This document shows, one piece after another, positions 7,824-16,922 of a stretch of 41,551 nt of DNA (within the stretch, counting starts at the first letter, position 1; the number at the start of each line of letters is the position of its first letter). Source of the stretch: a bacterium (GTDB lineage Bacteria > Patescibacteriota > Saccharimonadia > Saccharimonadales > JAGQNK01). A program made the translations under genes and the position numbers. The notes under the pieces are model-generated. The model searched no databases and was not told the origin of the DNA. It worked only from the letters and a program-made list of their open reading frames with translations. The stretch lies in contig JAKQHX010000038.1 in the NCBI GenBank assembly GCA_029557815.1, positions 1-41,551 on the forward strand, given 5' to 3'.

Positions 7824-7871
7824 TCCTTTTCTTGATATACTAACTATGTAACTCGAGGAGGGTGTACGGGC

Positions 7872-8039
7872 ATGAGATTATCCCGGTTTGTCAGACCAGC
7901 CTATATATACTGCGACCTGCCCTATCTTGCTTACAGACCGGAGCATTTGGAAAAATTTCCGGCTTTACGTGATACATCTTGGCAAGCAAGCCACGCCGTG
8001 AGAAGGGTAAAGAAGGATGTGGATGACGCCGCGAACTAA
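7872..8039 (+). CDS. Small hypothetical protein (55 aa)
   Basis: An open frame of 55 residues beginning MRLSRFVRPAYIYCDLPYLAY and ending basic/acidic (RRVKKDVDDAAN). It has a strong AGGAGG 10 bases before its ATG, and it fills the gap between trmD and the S26-like peptidase in the same direction. No membrane segment or known motif is seen. The good ribosome binding site is the main reason to believe it. Confidence 0.55.
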   Translation: MRLSRFVRPAYIYCDLPYLAYRPEHLEKFPALRDTSWQASHAVRRVKKDVDDAAN

Positions 8040-8058
8040 AAACTACTGGACGTGATTG

Positions 8059-8403
8059 ATGAAATCACCAATGCCTCCCAAACGACCAAACCGTAGATTG
8101 CCGCTAACGATCCGGCAAGTGTACGGGCACAGTATGTTGCCGGTATTGCCGCCTGGTACAGTAGTGTACGGTTGGCGTTGGTTTCGGCGATTAAAGCCGG
8201 GTGATATTGTAATTTTTCTCCACAATGATAAAGAAAAGATTAAGCGTATCGACAAAATTAAAAACGACAAAGTTTATGTGATAGGCGATCACGAGGGGGC
8301 CAGCACTGATAGTCGACATTTTGGTTGGCTGGACAGTCGTGCAATTGTTGCGAAAGTTATCTGGCCTCACGCTCCAAAACACCGCGCTGAAGGTGTCGAC
8401 TAG
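8059..8403 (+). CDS. S26-family (signal-peptidase-like) serine peptidase without membrane anchor
   Basis: A 114-residue protein with the S26/S24 peptidase fold. The nucleophile serine is in GHSMLPVLPPGT at about residues 23-34, and a lysine general base is likely in KEKIKRIDKI near 67-76. The closing box is VIGDHEGASTDSRHFGWL. It lacks the N-terminal membrane helix of signal peptidase I and resembles the short nickel-superoxide-dismutase maturation protease type, but no sodN is in the window. Its place after trmD recalls the lepB position in many bacteria. The target is unknown. The ATG at 8059 is preferred over a TTG one codon earlier. Confidence 0.78.
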   Translation: MKSPMPPKRPNRRLPLTIRQVYGHSMLPVLPPGTVVYGWRWFRRLKPGDIVIFLHNDKEKIKRIDKIKNDKVYVIGDHEGASTDSRHFGWLDSRAIVAKVIWPHAPKHRAEGVD

Positions 8404-8410
8404 CAGGATT

Positions 8411-9625
8411 TTATAGTTCGCCGCCTTCGTACATGACGCGGGCCAGCGTGGCATCGCAGGTCGGACATGATTCTTCTTCATCATCTTCCGCAAGCCAGCG
8501 TTGCACAGCCATCCGCCATGGTTCGTAATCACGGTACGCCATAAAGTCGGCAGCACGTCGAAGCCACCAGCCAAGCCGTCCATAAATGCGTACTTTACCC
8601 CACAGCACGGCTGCCCAGCGTGACCCGGCAGGTACGACGTAGACTGGTTTTTTTGCGTGGTAGGGCACGGGATTTTCTCCGTCTGCAATGCGCCGTAAGT
8701 TCTCTGCTACGAACTTCCCGTCTTCCAGGGCGACCTGTGCCATGCCGCTGTACGGTGTGTCGGCGTTGTCCCCGATGACGTATATGCCTGGTTCAGCCTG
8801 AAGGAACTGGTCAACGCGGACCTTGTGATTTGCTGCAAGCTGGAATTTCTGGGAGCTAAAGAAGGGGTTGTTTGTGACTCCTGCGGTCCATATGACCGTA
8901 TGGCTGCGAATGGGCTTGTTGTCGACCATGAGCGCATCTGCCGTTTGAGCCTGGACGACTTTCTTAGTCATGACACGTACACCGGATTTCTTTAGATGAC
9001 GCTTGACTCTGAAGGAAATATCTTTTGGCATGCGAGGAAGGATCCGGGGCGATGCTTCGATGAGGTCTACGTGTACTTTACGTTTCGGGAGGCCGTGGTG
9101 TTTGCTGATTTTCCTGATGTATTCGGGCAATGCACCGGCTAGCTCGACACCGGTCGGCCCACCACCCACCACGACGTAGTTGGCGTCAATTTTGCCATCA
9201 TCGACGAGCTGGCGATGCAGGTGGTCTTTGAGCGCATCCGCTTCAGCCGGAGACTTGATGCCAAAAGAAAATTTCTCCAATCCTTGTATGCCGAAATAGT
9301 TGGTGGTCACGCCAAGCGCACAAATGAGCGCATGATAGCTAAGTACGTGGCCGCTCTCCGTGGAAACTGTGCAGTTCTGTCGGTCGAGCTTCGTGGCTTT
9401 GTCGATAACAAGCTCCACGCCTTTGTTCGTGAAAATTTCCGTGAGGGGAACGCTGGCAACTTTCATGCTGCCACCAGTCGCGACACGGTACAAGGTGCCG
9501 TAAATCCTGAAGTCTGCATGCGCACTGATGAGGGTGATGTGAAATTCCGGACATTTGGCCAATTCAAGGGCTGCTTTGACGCCACCAAATCCACCACCGA
9601 TGATTACGATTTTTCTTTTGCTCAA
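8411..9625 (-). CDS. ndh: Type II NADH:quinone oxidoreductase (NDH-2)
   Basis: A 404-residue FAD flavoprotein that oxidises NADH and reduces membrane quinone without pumping protons. The N-terminal FAD-binding motif is IVIIGGGFGGVKAA (residues 5-18), the NADH-binding motif VVVGGGPTGVELAGAL near 153, and the late FAD motif GIYVIGDNAD. The C-terminal part would attach to the membrane surface. The last 20 residues contain SCPTCD, a CXXC not standard for the family. The only in-frame start near the expected N-terminus is TTG at 9625. It is divergent from the flavin dehydrogenase at 9693 and next to cyoABCDE, forming a minimal electron-transport chain. Confidence 0.93.
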   Translation of the reverse strand: MSKRKIVIIGGGFGGVKAALELAKCPEFHITLISAHADFRIYGTLYRVATGGSMKVASVPLTEIFTNKGVELVIDKATKLDRQNCTVSTESGHVLSYHALICALGVTTNYFGIQGLEKFSFGIKSPAEADALKDHLHRQLVDDGKIDANYVVVGGGPTGVELAGALPEYIRKISKHHGLPKRKVHVDLIEASPRILPRMPKDISFRVKRHLKKSGVRVMTKKVVQAQTADALMVDNKPIRSHTVIWTAGVTNNPFFSSQKFQLAANHKVRVDQFLQAEPGIYVIGDNADTPYSGMAQVALEDGKFVAENLRRIADGENPVPYHAKKPVYVVPAGSRWAAVLWGKVRIYGRLGWWLRRAADFMAYRDYEPWRMAVQRWLAEDDEEESCPTCDATLARVMYEGGEL

Positions 9626-9657
9626 GTCTTTTTACATTCCTGTTTTTGCTTCTCTGA

Positions 9658-9671
9658 TATGGTATCATATT
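9658..9671. promoter_or_regulatory. Shared divergent promoter region of ndh and the flavin dehydrogenase
   Basis: The near-palindrome ATATGGTATCATAT provides TATCAT on the plus strand (9663-9668) toward the flavin dehydrogenase and TATGAT on the minus strand toward ndh. No strong -35 box is visible on either side. The symmetry also fits a regulator site controlling both genes together. Confidence 0.45.
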
Positions 9672-9692
9672 GCTAAAGGTTATGAGACAAAA

Positions 9693-11357
9693 ATGCAATT
9701 ATTTATAGATGCGCTGAAAAAGGCTGGTTTTGAAGGTGATATCGACGACTCCATAGAGCTTAGGGATGCCTATAGCCACGACGCTTCTATGTTTGAAATG
9801 ATGCCGCAGTTGGTAGTAGCGCCTCGTAATGCCGAAGATGTCCAGCGCCTCGTGGTGGTGGCTAACGAAACCAAGCCACATATCAAAAACCTGTCACTAA
9901 CGGCCCGCAGCGCCGGTACGGACATGTCAGGTGGGGCCATCAACGAATCGGTGATTATTGATTTCAAGAAGTACTTTACCCGTATCGAGCATATCGGTCA
10001 GGCGTCTGCGCAAGTACAGCCTGGTGTATTTTTCCGTGATTTTGATGCACGTGCCAAAGAAAAAGGCGTACTGATGCCCACATATCCAGCGTCACGTGAT
10101 CTTTGTACGGTCGGAGGGATGGTCAGTAACAACGCTGGCGGTGAAAAATCGATAGAGTTCGGTCAAGTGGCGAATTTTGTAAACGAGCTTGAGTTTGTGT
10201 TCGCTGATGGTATAGCCCGGAAAGTCCGGCCGCTGAAAAAGGATGAGTTGGACAAAAAGATGAAGCAGAAGGACTTTGAAGGTGAAGTCTACAGACGTGT
10301 CTTTGAACTGGTCGATAAGCACTACGATGAAATCAAAGCCGCCAAGCCCAAGGTCAGCAAAAACTCGACCGGCTACAATCTATGGGATGTTTGGGACCGT
10401 GACACAGGCGTCTTTGACCTGACGAAAGTGATCGTCGGCGGACAGGGTACGCTCGGTTTCGTGACGGATATAGAATTTCGCGTGACTCATGCCAGGTCAG
10501 ACGAAGGCTTGCTGGTAGTTTTTGTAAAAGATATGAAGCGGCTTGGCGAGCTTATCAAGGCGATCGCTGACAAAAAACCGTCGCGTTTCGAGTCTTTTGA
10601 TGACAACACGCTTATCCTGTCGATCAGATTTATGCCGTATTTCTTGAAGTTTCTCGGGCCGGTAAAGTTTATCAATCTCGTTATGCGCCTGATTCCGGAT
10701 GCACTATTACTGTTGCGCGGTGTGCCAAGATTAGTGCTTATGGCATCCATAAAGGGTGATGATCCTGAGGAGATAAAGCATCGAGTACATGCGCTGCGGC
10801 AAGAGCTGGAAGAGAAGCGCTCGTACTACGGTATCAGCGGATTTGAGGAGGCACCTTATGAGCGTCAGGGTGAAAAGTTCTGGATCATGCGCCGATATAG
10901 CTTTCAGATTCTTCGCAGCAAGGTGAAGGACAAGCACACGGCGCCGTTTATTGACGACTTGGTCGTAAATCCGGAGCATTTAGCGGAGTTTTTGCCAAAA
11001 ATCCGCAAAATCATCAAGAAGTATAAGCTGTTTGCCACGATTGCAGGGCATATGGGCGATGGTAATTTTCATATCATTCCACTCATGAACATCGAGGAGG
11101 AATCTGAACGTAAGAAAATATTGCCCGCCATGAAGGAAGTCAACGAACTTGTGCTGAAGTATGGTGGGTCACTAAGCGGCGAACATAACGACGGTTTGAT
11201 TCGCGGCCCGTGGTTGACCCAGATGTACGGAGCGAAAATGGTTGGACATTTCAAGGAAGTCAAAGACATCTTTGACCCCGAGGGAATCTTCAATCCGCAT
11301 AAAAAAGCCAATGCCACCTGGGATTTCTCCATGAAGCATCTACGGGAACACTTCTAG
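9693..11357 (+). CDS. FAD-linked dehydrogenase, D-lactate/glycolate dehydrogenase (GlcD/DLD) family
   Basis: A 554-residue protein that would oxidise a 2-hydroxy acid (D-lactate or glycolate are typical) and pass electrons to quinone. The PP-loop type FAD-binding domain covers about residues 40-260, with LTARSAGTDMSGGA and GGMVSNNAGGEKS. The FAD-oxidase C-terminal domain follows, with AGHMGDGNFHIIP and GGSLSGEHNDGLIRG. It ends DPEGIFNPHKK, as in D-lactate dehydrogenases. The ATG at 9693 matches the domain start; an upstream extension would run through the divergent promoter and the start of ndh, so I reject it. No cysteine cluster for an iron-sulfur domain is seen. The substrate is inferred from the family only. 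Confidence 0.88.
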   Translation: MQLFIDALKKAGFEGDIDDSIELRDAYSHDASMFEMMPQLVVAPRNAEDVQRLVVVANETKPHIKNLSLTARSAGTDMSGGAINESVIIDFKKYFTRIEHIGQASAQVQPGVFFRDFDARAKEKGVLMPTYPASRDLCTVGGMVSNNAGGEKSIEFGQVANFVNELEFVFADGIARKVRPLKKDELDKKMKQKDFEGEVYRRVFELVDKHYDEIKAAKPKVSKNSTGYNLWDVWDRDTGVFDLTKVIVGGQGTLGFVTDIEFRVTHARSDEGLLVVFVKDMKRLGELIKAIADKKPSRFESFDDNTLILSIRFMPYFLKFLGPVKFINLVMRLIPDALLLLRGVPRLVLMASIKGDDPEEIKHRVHALRQELEEKRSYYGISGFEEAPYERQGEKFWIMRRYSFQILRSKVKDKHTAPFIDDLVVNPEHLAEFLPKIRKIIKKYKLFATIAGHMGDGNFHIIPLMNIEEESERKKILPAMKEVNELVLKYGGSLSGEHNDGLIRGPWLTQMYGAKMVGHFKEVKDIFDPEGIFNPHKKANATWDFSMKHLREHF

Positions 11358-11430
11358 CCGACTTGAATACCCGATGGCTATCTTGGCCCGGTACGGAAGA
11401 AAAAGGTTATGCTATGATGAGGGTAAGCGT

Positions 11431-12351
11431 ATGAGCAAAAAAGTCAGAATAGCGATACCATTGCTACTCCTCGCTGGAGTGGTAGCTGTGTTGGTAGTTT
11501 TCCTGCGCAGCAATGATATTGCTATCCTGAGTCCGGCCGGGACGATCGCGGATAAGCAACGCAACTTGCTGGTCTTTGCAACGCTGCTTGGCATGACCGT
11601 AGTTGTCCCTGTCTTTGCCATGACGATCTTGTTTGCCTGGAAGTACCGTGAAGGCAACAAAAAGGCGGCGTACAAGCCGGATTGGAGCAGTAACCACGCA
11701 CTTGAGTTCATATGGTGGGGTATCCCTATCGTCATTATTGTAATCCTCTCGGTCGTGACCTGGAAAAGTTCACACGAGTTAGACCCTTACCGACCGCTTA
11801 CCTCAGAGAAGCCACCGGTTACTATTCAGGTAGTCGCTCTTCAGTGGAAGTGGCTTTTTATTTACCCGGAGCAGAATATCGCAACGGTAAACTTCGTGCA
11901 GTTTCCAGAGGATACACCGGTAAACTTCGAGATTACGGCTGATGCGCCCATGAATTCGTTTTGGATACCAAAACTTGGCGGCCAAGTATACGCCATGAAC
12001 GGCATGGTGACGAAGCTGCACCTACTGGCCCATGATCCAGGTGAGTACGAAGGTTCTTCGGCGAATATCAGTGGAGAAGGCTTTGCTGGAATGAAGTTCA
12101 TGGCGAAGTCCTCTACCCGGGCTGATTTTGACGACTGGGTGCAATCTGTACAGCAATCGGAAAATCGTTTAACACTTCAAGAGTATGAAGAACTAGCAAA
12201 GCCGAGCAAGAACAATCCCATAACAGTATATTCATCCAAGGTTTCTGATCTCCATGATACGATAGTCATGAAATACATGAACCACGCGTCCGGCTCCAGT
12301 GACGCGCAGAAGTATAATGAAGATAGCGCGCAAGAGACACATCACCACTAG
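11431..12351 (+). CDS. cyoA: Cytochrome bo-type quinol oxidase subunit II
   Basis: A 306-residue subunit with a signal-anchor helix at residues 5-25, a second and third span near 50-75 and 100-120, and a cupredoxin domain outside the membrane. The C-terminal region closely follows E. coli Cyo[20 protein letters not shown] and GEGFAGMKF. As expected for a quinol oxidase, the CuA copper ligands of cytochrome c oxidases are missing. E. coli CyoA has a lipobox cysteine; this protein has none. The ATG at 11431 is chosen because TATGAT (11413-11418) and GAGGG lie just upstream. First gene of cyoABCDE. Confidence 0.95.
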   Translation: MSKKVRIAIPLLLLAGVVAVLVVFLRSNDIAILSPAGTIADKQRNLLVFATLLGMTVVVPVFAMTILFAWKYREGNKKAAYKPDWSSNHALEFIWWGIPIVIIVILSVVTWKSSHELDPYRPLTSEKPPVTIQVVALQWKWLFIYPEQNIATVNFVQFPEDTPVNFEITADAPMNSFWIPKLGGQVYAMNGMVTKLHLLAHDPGEYEGSSANISGEGFAGMKFMAKSSTRADFDDWVQSVQQSENRLTLQEYEELAKPSKNNPITVYSSKVSDLHDTIVMKYMNHASGSSDAQKYNEDSAQETHHH

Positions 12352-12359
12352 GGAATAGT

Positions 12360-14318
12360 ATGCTTGGAAGATTGACGTTAGATGCACTGCCAAATGATCC
12401 GATAACCATCGGCGGTGCTGTCATGATGACACTGGGTTTTGTGGGTGTTATAGGGCTGCTTCTATACTTTAAGCGTCTCAAATGGCTCTGGAGGGAATGG
12501 CTTACCTCGCTTGACCACAAAAAAATCGGTGTGATGTACCTTGTGGTCGCTGTGATAATGCTTCTCCGAGGTGTGGCTGATGCGGCCATGATGCGTGCCC
12601 AACAGGCACTGGCGGCTGATGCGCCTGGAATCGTCTCTTCAGATATGTTTCAACAGGTGTTTTCGGCACATGGCACGATTATGATCTTCTTTGTAGCGAT
12701 GGGGCTCATGTTCGGTCTTATTAATTTGATACTACCCCTGCAAATAGGGGCACGCGACGTAGCGTTTCCGTTTATGAATTCTGTGAGTTTTTGGTTGTTT
12801 GCAGCCGGTATGGTGCTCATCAATATATCGTTGGTTCTGGGTGAGTTTTCGGCTGCTGGTTGGCTGGCATATCCGCCACTGTCCGGGCTGGAGTATAGTC
12901 CCGGTGTAGGAGTTGACTATTGGATATGGGCTTTGCAGATTGCGGGCATCGGCAGCCTGCTGTCAGGTGTAAACTTTTTCGTGACGATTATAAAGATGCG
13001 TGCGCCGGGCATGACGCTCATGAAGATGCCGATGTTTGTCTGGAGTGTGTTGATAACCATGGTCATGATACTATTTGCTTTCCCGATTCTGACTGCTACG
13101 CTCGCGATGCTGGCGCTCGACCGCACGATGGGGATGCACTTCTTTACCTCGAGTTTTGGTGGCAATCCGATGATGTATATAAACCTCATATGGGCGTGGG
13201 GCCATCCGGAAGTTTATATACTGATACTGCCGGCGTTCGGTATGTTCTCTGAGATTGTGCCGGTTTTTGCCAAGAAACGGCTGTTCGGCTACGCCTCAAT
13301 GGCGTTCGCATTGGCTGCAATCGCATTCTTGTCTTTCATTGTCTGGTTGCACCACTTCTTTACCATGGGTGCGGGTGCGAACGTAAATGCCTTCTTCGGT
13401 ATCATGACCATGGTTATCGCAATCCCAACCGGCGTAAAGGTGTTCAACTGGTTGTTTACGATGTTCCGTGGCCGGATTACATTCGCATCGCCGATGGTTT
13501 GGTTTATGGGCTTTATCTTTACATTTACTATTGGTGGGCTGACTGGCGTACTGCTGGCAGTTCCCGCGATTGATTTCCAGGTGCACAACAGTTTGTTCTT
13601 GGTGGCGCATTTTCATAATATGATTATCGGCGGCGTCGTGTTTGGCTATTTTGCTGGCCTCGCATACTGGTTCCCGAAAATAACCGGCTTCAAACTAAAC
13701 GAATTCCTTGGTAAGGCGGCGGCGTGGTGCTGGATAATCGGCTTTGCGGTCGCTTTTGTGCCGCTCTACATATTGGGCCTCATGGGAGCGACGAGGAGGC
13801 TTGACCACTATGATGCGTCAACCGGCTGGCAGCCATTGTTCGTTGTAGCCGCCTTTGGTGGCCTGATAATTGCGGCTGGCATCGGACTACAGATATTGCA
13901 GGTTGCGCATGGCATTTGGTACCGCAAAAAGAACCTGGATAAGACAGGCGACCCTTGGGGTGGCCGAACACTGGAGTGGTCAACTACGTCGCCGGCGCCC
14001 TTCTATAACTTTGCCGTGATCCCTAAAGTTCATGAACGTGATGAGTTCTGGGTGCAAAAGCAATCCAAGGTAGCCGCCGAACAACCAGAATACAATGATA
14101 TACACATTCCCAAAAACAGTGGGCTAGGCGTATGTATCGCTGGGGCAAGCCTTGTGTTTGGTTTTGCGGTAGTGTGGCATATGTGGTGGTTGGCTGCAGG
14201 GGCATTATTGGCAGCCGTTACTCTTCTTATTATTCGACTGACCAGCCAGGAGACGGAATACATTGTGACGGCTGAAGAACTGGCTCAATTTGAATCAAAG
14301 AGAAGGCGATACGCATGA
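12360..14318 (+). CDS. cyoB: Cytochrome bo-type quinol oxidase subunit I
   Basis: The 652-residue catalytic subunit that reduces oxygen to water and pumps protons. Low-spin haem ligands are H104 ([11 protein letters not shown]) and the His pair in [11 protein letters not shown]. The CuB site and cross-linked His-Tyr are in [12 protein letters not shown], with the other CuB histidines in [21 protein letters not shown] keeps the D-channel Asp and Asn, so this is an A-type proton-pumping enzyme. The quinol-site pair Arg/Asp is kept in [18 protein letters not shown]. By alignment to E. coli, H98 is replaced by M96 here, while Q101 (Q99) stays. It overlaps cyoC by 4 bases. Confidence 0.97.
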   Translation: MLGRLTLDALPNDPITIGGAVMMTLGFVGVIGLLLYFKRLKWLWREWLTSLDHKKIGVMYLVVAVIMLLRGVADAAMMRAQQALAADAPGIVSSDMFQQVFSAHGTIMIFFVAMGLMFGLINLILPLQIGARDVAFPFMNSVSFWLFAAGMVLINISLVLGEFSAAGWLAYPPLSGLEYSPGVGVDYWIWALQIAGIGSLLSGVNFFVTIIKMRAPGMTLMKMPMFVWSVLITMVMILFAFPILTATLAMLALDRTMGMHFFTSSFGGNPMMYINLIWAWGHPEVYILILPAFGMFSEIVPVFAKKRLFGYASMAFALAAIAFLSFIVWLHHFFTMGAGANVNAFFGIMTMVIAIPTGVKVFNWLFTMFRGRITFASPMVWFMGFIFTFTIGGLTGVLLAVPAIDFQVHNSLFLVAHFHNMIIGGVVFGYFAGLAYWFPKITGFKLNEFLGKAAAWCWIIGFAVAFVPLYILGLMGATRRLDHYDASTGWQPLFVVAAFGGLIIAAGIGLQILQVAHGIWYRKKNLDKTGDPWGGRTLEWSTTSPAPFYNFAVIPKVHERDEFWVQKQSKVAAEQPEYNDIHIPKNSGLGVCIAGASLVFGFAVVWHMWWLAAGALLAAVTLLIIRLTSQETEYIVTAEELAQFESKRRRYA

Positions 14319-14899
14319 GTCGGACATCAGTGGCACACCAGTCTGACGATACACCCATTTTCGGGCTCTGGGTATACCTGATGACAGACTGTATTTTGTT
14401 TGCCAGCCTGTTCGCAACATTCGCCGTGTTACGAAACGGTACGTTTGGCGGCCCAACCGGTGCAGAACTTTTCAGCTTGCCATTCGTACTGACTGAAACA
14501 CTTATATTGCTAACAAGTAGTTTCACTATCGGTTTGGCGTTATGGGCTGCACACCAGAGGAATAAGAAGCTCGTACTGCTATGGGTCGGCGTGACGTTTT
14601 TGCTTGGTGCAGCGTTTCTGAGCATGGAGCTGTATGAATTTACGCAGCTTGTTCGTGAAGGGCAGAGCTGGCGTCAAAACGCTTTCCTTTCGTCATTCTT
14701 TACGCTGGTTGGCACGCACGGCCTTCATATACTTGCCGGGCTGGTATGGATCACTATCTTGGTGGTGCAGATTTTTCACTACGGCCTGGATGTAGCGATT
14801 CGTAGGCGTCTAACAATGTTGAGCATGTTCTGGCATTTTCTCGATATTATCTGGATATTCATCTTCACAATCGTATACCTCCTAGGAGCTGCCACATGA
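14315..14899 (+). CDS. cyoC: Cytochrome bo-type quinol oxidase subunit III
   Basis: A 194-residue membrane protein with five likely spans, the usual size and topology for CyoC. Recognisable segments are [21 protein letters not shown] near the N-terminus, the [14 protein letters not shown] helix, and [22 protein letters not shown] at the end. The conserved Glu and His residues of haem-copper oxidase subunit III are present in these helices. It overlaps both cyoB and cyoD by 4 bases (ATGA type), so the three are translationally coupled. Confidence 0.95.
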   Translation: MSRTSVAHQSDDTPIFGLWVYLMTDCILFASLFATFAVLRNGTFGGPTGAELFSLPFVLTETLILLTSSFTIGLALWAAHQRNKKLVLLWVGVTFLLGAAFLSMELYEFTQLVREGQSWRQNAFLSSFFTLVGTHGLHILAGLVWITILVVQIFHYGLDVAIRRRLTMLSMFWHFLDIIWIFIFTIVYLLGAAT

Positions 14900-15264
14900 A
14901 AGATAGTCGCGACGTGAACCAACAACGGACATTACGGCTGTACGCGCTTGGTTTTGCATGGTCTATAGCCCTGACGCTCGGTGCGTATGTGGCAGTTGTC
15001 AATCAGTTGCTTGGGCGCCGAGAGCTCATTATATATATCATGGTACTGGCACTTATACAGGTGTGGGTACAGCTATACTTTTTTCTCCATCTTGGCAGTG
15101 AGGCCAAGCCGCAGTGGAACGTATGGACATTTTTATTTATGACTCTCATACTTCTTATAATTGTCATCGGAAGTTTGTGGATTATGCACAATTTGAACTA
15201 CAACATGATGCCTTCTCATGAAACCGACGAGTATATGCTAAAAGAAAGCAATAAAGGATTTTGA
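14896..15264 (+). CDS. cyoD: Cytochrome bo-type quinol oxidase subunit IV
   Basis: A 122-residue protein with three membrane spans, fitting CyoD, which helps assemble the CuB centre. The typical stretch is IQVWVQLYFFLHLGSEAKPQWN near residues 53-74, followed by a span (FLFMTLILLIIVIGSLWIM) and HNLNYNMM. The start overlaps the end of cyoC, and the stop overlaps the TTG start of cyoE. Confidence 0.92.
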   Translation: MKDSRDVNQQRTLRLYALGFAWSIALTLGAYVAVVNQLLGRRELIIYIMVLALIQVWVQLYFFLHLGSEAKPQWNVWTFLFMTLILLIIVIGSLWIMHNLNYNMMPSHETDEYMLKESNKGF

Positions 15265-16133
15265 GCAGAACTGCGACAGTAAAGGCCTTCTATCGGCTGA
15301 CAAAACCTGGGGTGCTGTATGGCAACGTATTGACCGCGGCGGCCGGTTTTTTGCTGGCAAGCGAAGGGGTAATTGACACACGGCTATTCATTGCCACCAT
15401 TACAGGGACGACGCTCGTGATTGCCTCGGCCTGTGTGCTGAATAACTTCCTTGACCAGGACATCGACCAACTTATGGAGCGTACCAAGAAGCGGCCGCTT
15501 ATCACGGGTGACGTACGCGGTCGGGATGCGGTCATCTTTTTGGTCGTTTTGGGTATCAGTGGTATTTTGGTGCTGTATGCCTGGGTTAATTGGTTGGTTG
15601 TGGTAGTTGGTCTGACGGGTTTTTTGGTCTACGTGGTACTGTACGGCATGCTATCAAAACGTCTTTCCATCCATGGTACATTGGTCGGCAGTGTGTCTGG
15701 TGCGGCACCGATTCTAGCGGGATATGTTGCGGTTACGGATGCCATCGACCTGGGGGCGCTGTTAGTATTTGTGATTCTGTTTCTGTGGCAAATGCCGGAA
15801 TTTTACTCCATTGCCATTTATCGTCGCGATGAATACAAGGCGGCAGGCGTACCGGTCATATCTGTTGTTAAGGGTATACAGCACACAAAACGTCAAATAT
15901 TTGCGTACCTGTTAGCCTTCACCGTATCAGTGGTCTTGCTGACGGCTGCCGGATATACCGGTTATGTTTACTTGGTAGTTATGACAGCGCTTTGTATATA
16001 CTGGCTCTGGCTTGGTACAAAAAGCCTCAATACCAAGGACAATGACTTTTGGTCGCGGAAGGTATTTCGACACTCGCTGGTTGTCTTACTGGCCTTTTCG
16101 CTACTCATTTCAGTTGATGCCTGGCTGCCTTAA
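15261..16133 (+). CDS. cyoE: Haem O synthase (protohaem IX farnesyltransferase)
   Basis: A 290-residue polytopic prenyltransferase of the UbiA family that adds a farnesyl group to haem B to make the haem O used by subunit I. The Asp-rich active site is NNFLDQDIDQLMERTKKRPL near residues 60-79, and the second conserved loop includes YRRDEYKAAGVPV. About eight membrane spans are visible. Translation starts at TTG 15261, overlapping the cyoD stop. I see no haem synthesis genes in the window, so the haem itself may be imported. Confidence 0.94.
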   Translation: MSRTATVKAFYRLTKPGVLYGNVLTAAAGFLLASEGVIDTRLFIATITGTTLVIASACVLNNFLDQDIDQLMERTKKRPLITGDVRGRDAVIFLVVLGISGILVLYAWVNWLVVVVGLTGFLVYVVLYGMLSKRLSIHGTLVGSVSGAAPILAGYVAVTDAIDLGALLVFVILFLWQMPEFYSIAIYRRDEYKAAGVPVISVVKGIQHTKRQIFAYLLAFTVSVVLLTAAGYTGYVYLVVMTALCIYWLWLGTKSLNTKDNDFWSRKVFRHSLVVLLAFSLLISVDAWLP

Positions 16134-16143
16134 GAGATATAAT
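16114..16143 (+). promoter_or_regulatory. Leaderless promoter inside the end of cyoE
   Basis: TTGATG (16114-16119), an 18-base spacer and TATAAT (16138-16143). Only 6 bases separate the -10 box from the ATG at 16150, so the transcript should begin at or just before the start codon. It gives the next small gene expression independent of the cyo operon. Confidence 0.72.
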
Positions 16144-16149
16144 AGGTAT

Positions 16150-16428
16150 ATGTTAGTAGTCCTTCATGTGTTAGCCGCCTTTGCAAGCATCATTGCTGCT
16201 AGCACTGCTTACGTAGCTCCGTCAGTAGCAAGGCTACGGTTGACTTACGGCTTAACCATTGCCATGCTGGCGACTGGCGTCTACCTTGTGGTTCAGAACA
16301 CGGCCCATCTCCTGGAGGCTTGTATAATGGGGTTGGTATTTTTGGCTGTTATATCATTCGAAACCGTATCGGCGCGCAACAAGTTGTCCCACGCAAAGGC
16401 CAAGGCTGACAACTTGTACTTAAAATAG
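16150..16428 (+). CDS. Small three-helix membrane protein
   Basis: A 92-residue protein with three hydrophobic spans near residues 2-20, 33-50 and 55-72, and a basic tail (RNKLSHAKAKADN). I do not recognise a family. The start is set by the TATAAT six bases upstream; a longer frame reaching back into cyoE is rejected because it would put the promoter inside the gene. Its position after cyoE suggests, but does not show, a link to respiration. Confidence 0.65.
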   Translation: MLVVLHVLAAFASIIAASTAYVAPSVARLRLTYGLTIAMLATGVYLVVQNTAHLLEACIMGLVFLAVISFETVSARNKLSHAKAKADNLYLK

Positions 16429-16459
16429 CAGCTTCGCTTGCTCTTCCAGGCTTTGGTAA

Positions 16460-16479
16460 GTGCTAGCTGGAGCTAGCGC
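16460..16479. terminator. Hairpin between convergent genes, possible terminator
   Basis: GTGCTAGC and GCTAGCGC form an 8-bp stem (one G-T pair) around TGGA, at the junction of two convergent genes. No T-run follows on either strand, so termination is uncertain. Confidence 0.35.
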
Positions 16480-16741
16480 GGCCGAAAAAACTCGTGACTA
16501 CCACGAATATAGTTACCATTAGTGCCGAAGCTATGAGTGCGTTGAATATACTCGTGGGATCTAAAGACAACATGCCTTTTGTAGCGGTTGTCTCGTGCGT
16601 GAGGGTGCCGCCCAAAACGCCGCCTACTACGCCGACAAGTAAGTATGGCCGTACGCGGTCGCTCCCTTTTGTCCAGCTTGCCAAGTAGCCAATCCAACCA
16701 CTCAAAACACCAGTAGCTATCCAGAACAATATATCAACCAT
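16463..16741 (-). CDS. GlsB/YeaQ/YmgE-like (transglycosylase-associated) membrane protein
   Basis: A 92-residue membrane protein with three spans. The N-terminal ATGVLSGWIGYLASWTKG and the central LLVGVVGGVLGG follow the glycine-rich pattern of the GlsB/YeaQ/YmgE stress family. The biochemical role of this family is not established; members are often stress-induced. No clear ribosome binding site or promoter box is seen next to the ATG at 16741. Confidence 0.65.
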   Translation of the reverse strand: MVDILFWIATGVLSGWIGYLASWTKGSDRVRPYLLVGVVGGVLGGTLTHETTATKGMLSLDPTSIFNALIASALMVTIFVVVTSFFGRASSS

Positions 16742-16781
16742 AGCAAACTAACCAATTTTTATGTCACACATGTGCCACGCC

Positions 16782-16922
16782 TCAAAGGCTATGGCTACGA
16801 TCGGAGTCAAATAAGTCAATTTCAAGAACCGATGGTTCTTTGCCCTCGATGTCGAATTCCTTGAACTTCCGGCTAAGGAAGTCATTGATTCTGCGTTCAC
16901 GTTCTGCTTCTGACCGTATCAT
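16782..16922 (-). CDS. Small hypothetical protein (46 aa)
   Basis: A 46-residue open frame starting MIRSEAERERRINDFLSRKF and rich in charged residues, probably helical at its N-terminal half. A GCGGGGG stretch and a TATAAG -10-like box lie upstream of its ATG on the minus strand. It shares the direction of the GlsB-like gene 41 bases downstream. Function unknown; coding status moderately likely. Confidence 0.45.
   Translation of the reverse strand: MIRSEAERERRINDFLSRKFKEFDIEGKEPSVLEIDLFDSDRSHSL

Noticed and set aside
9555-9692. 46-residue extension of the flavin dehydrogenase
   Set aside because: It would overlap the start of ndh and the divergent promoter. The family N-terminus aligns with the ATG at 9693.
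16012-16149. N-terminal extension of the three-helix protein into cyoE
   Set aside because: The extension overlaps the end of cyoE and would contain the TATAAT promoter (16138-16143); the ATG at 16150 fits a leaderless start.
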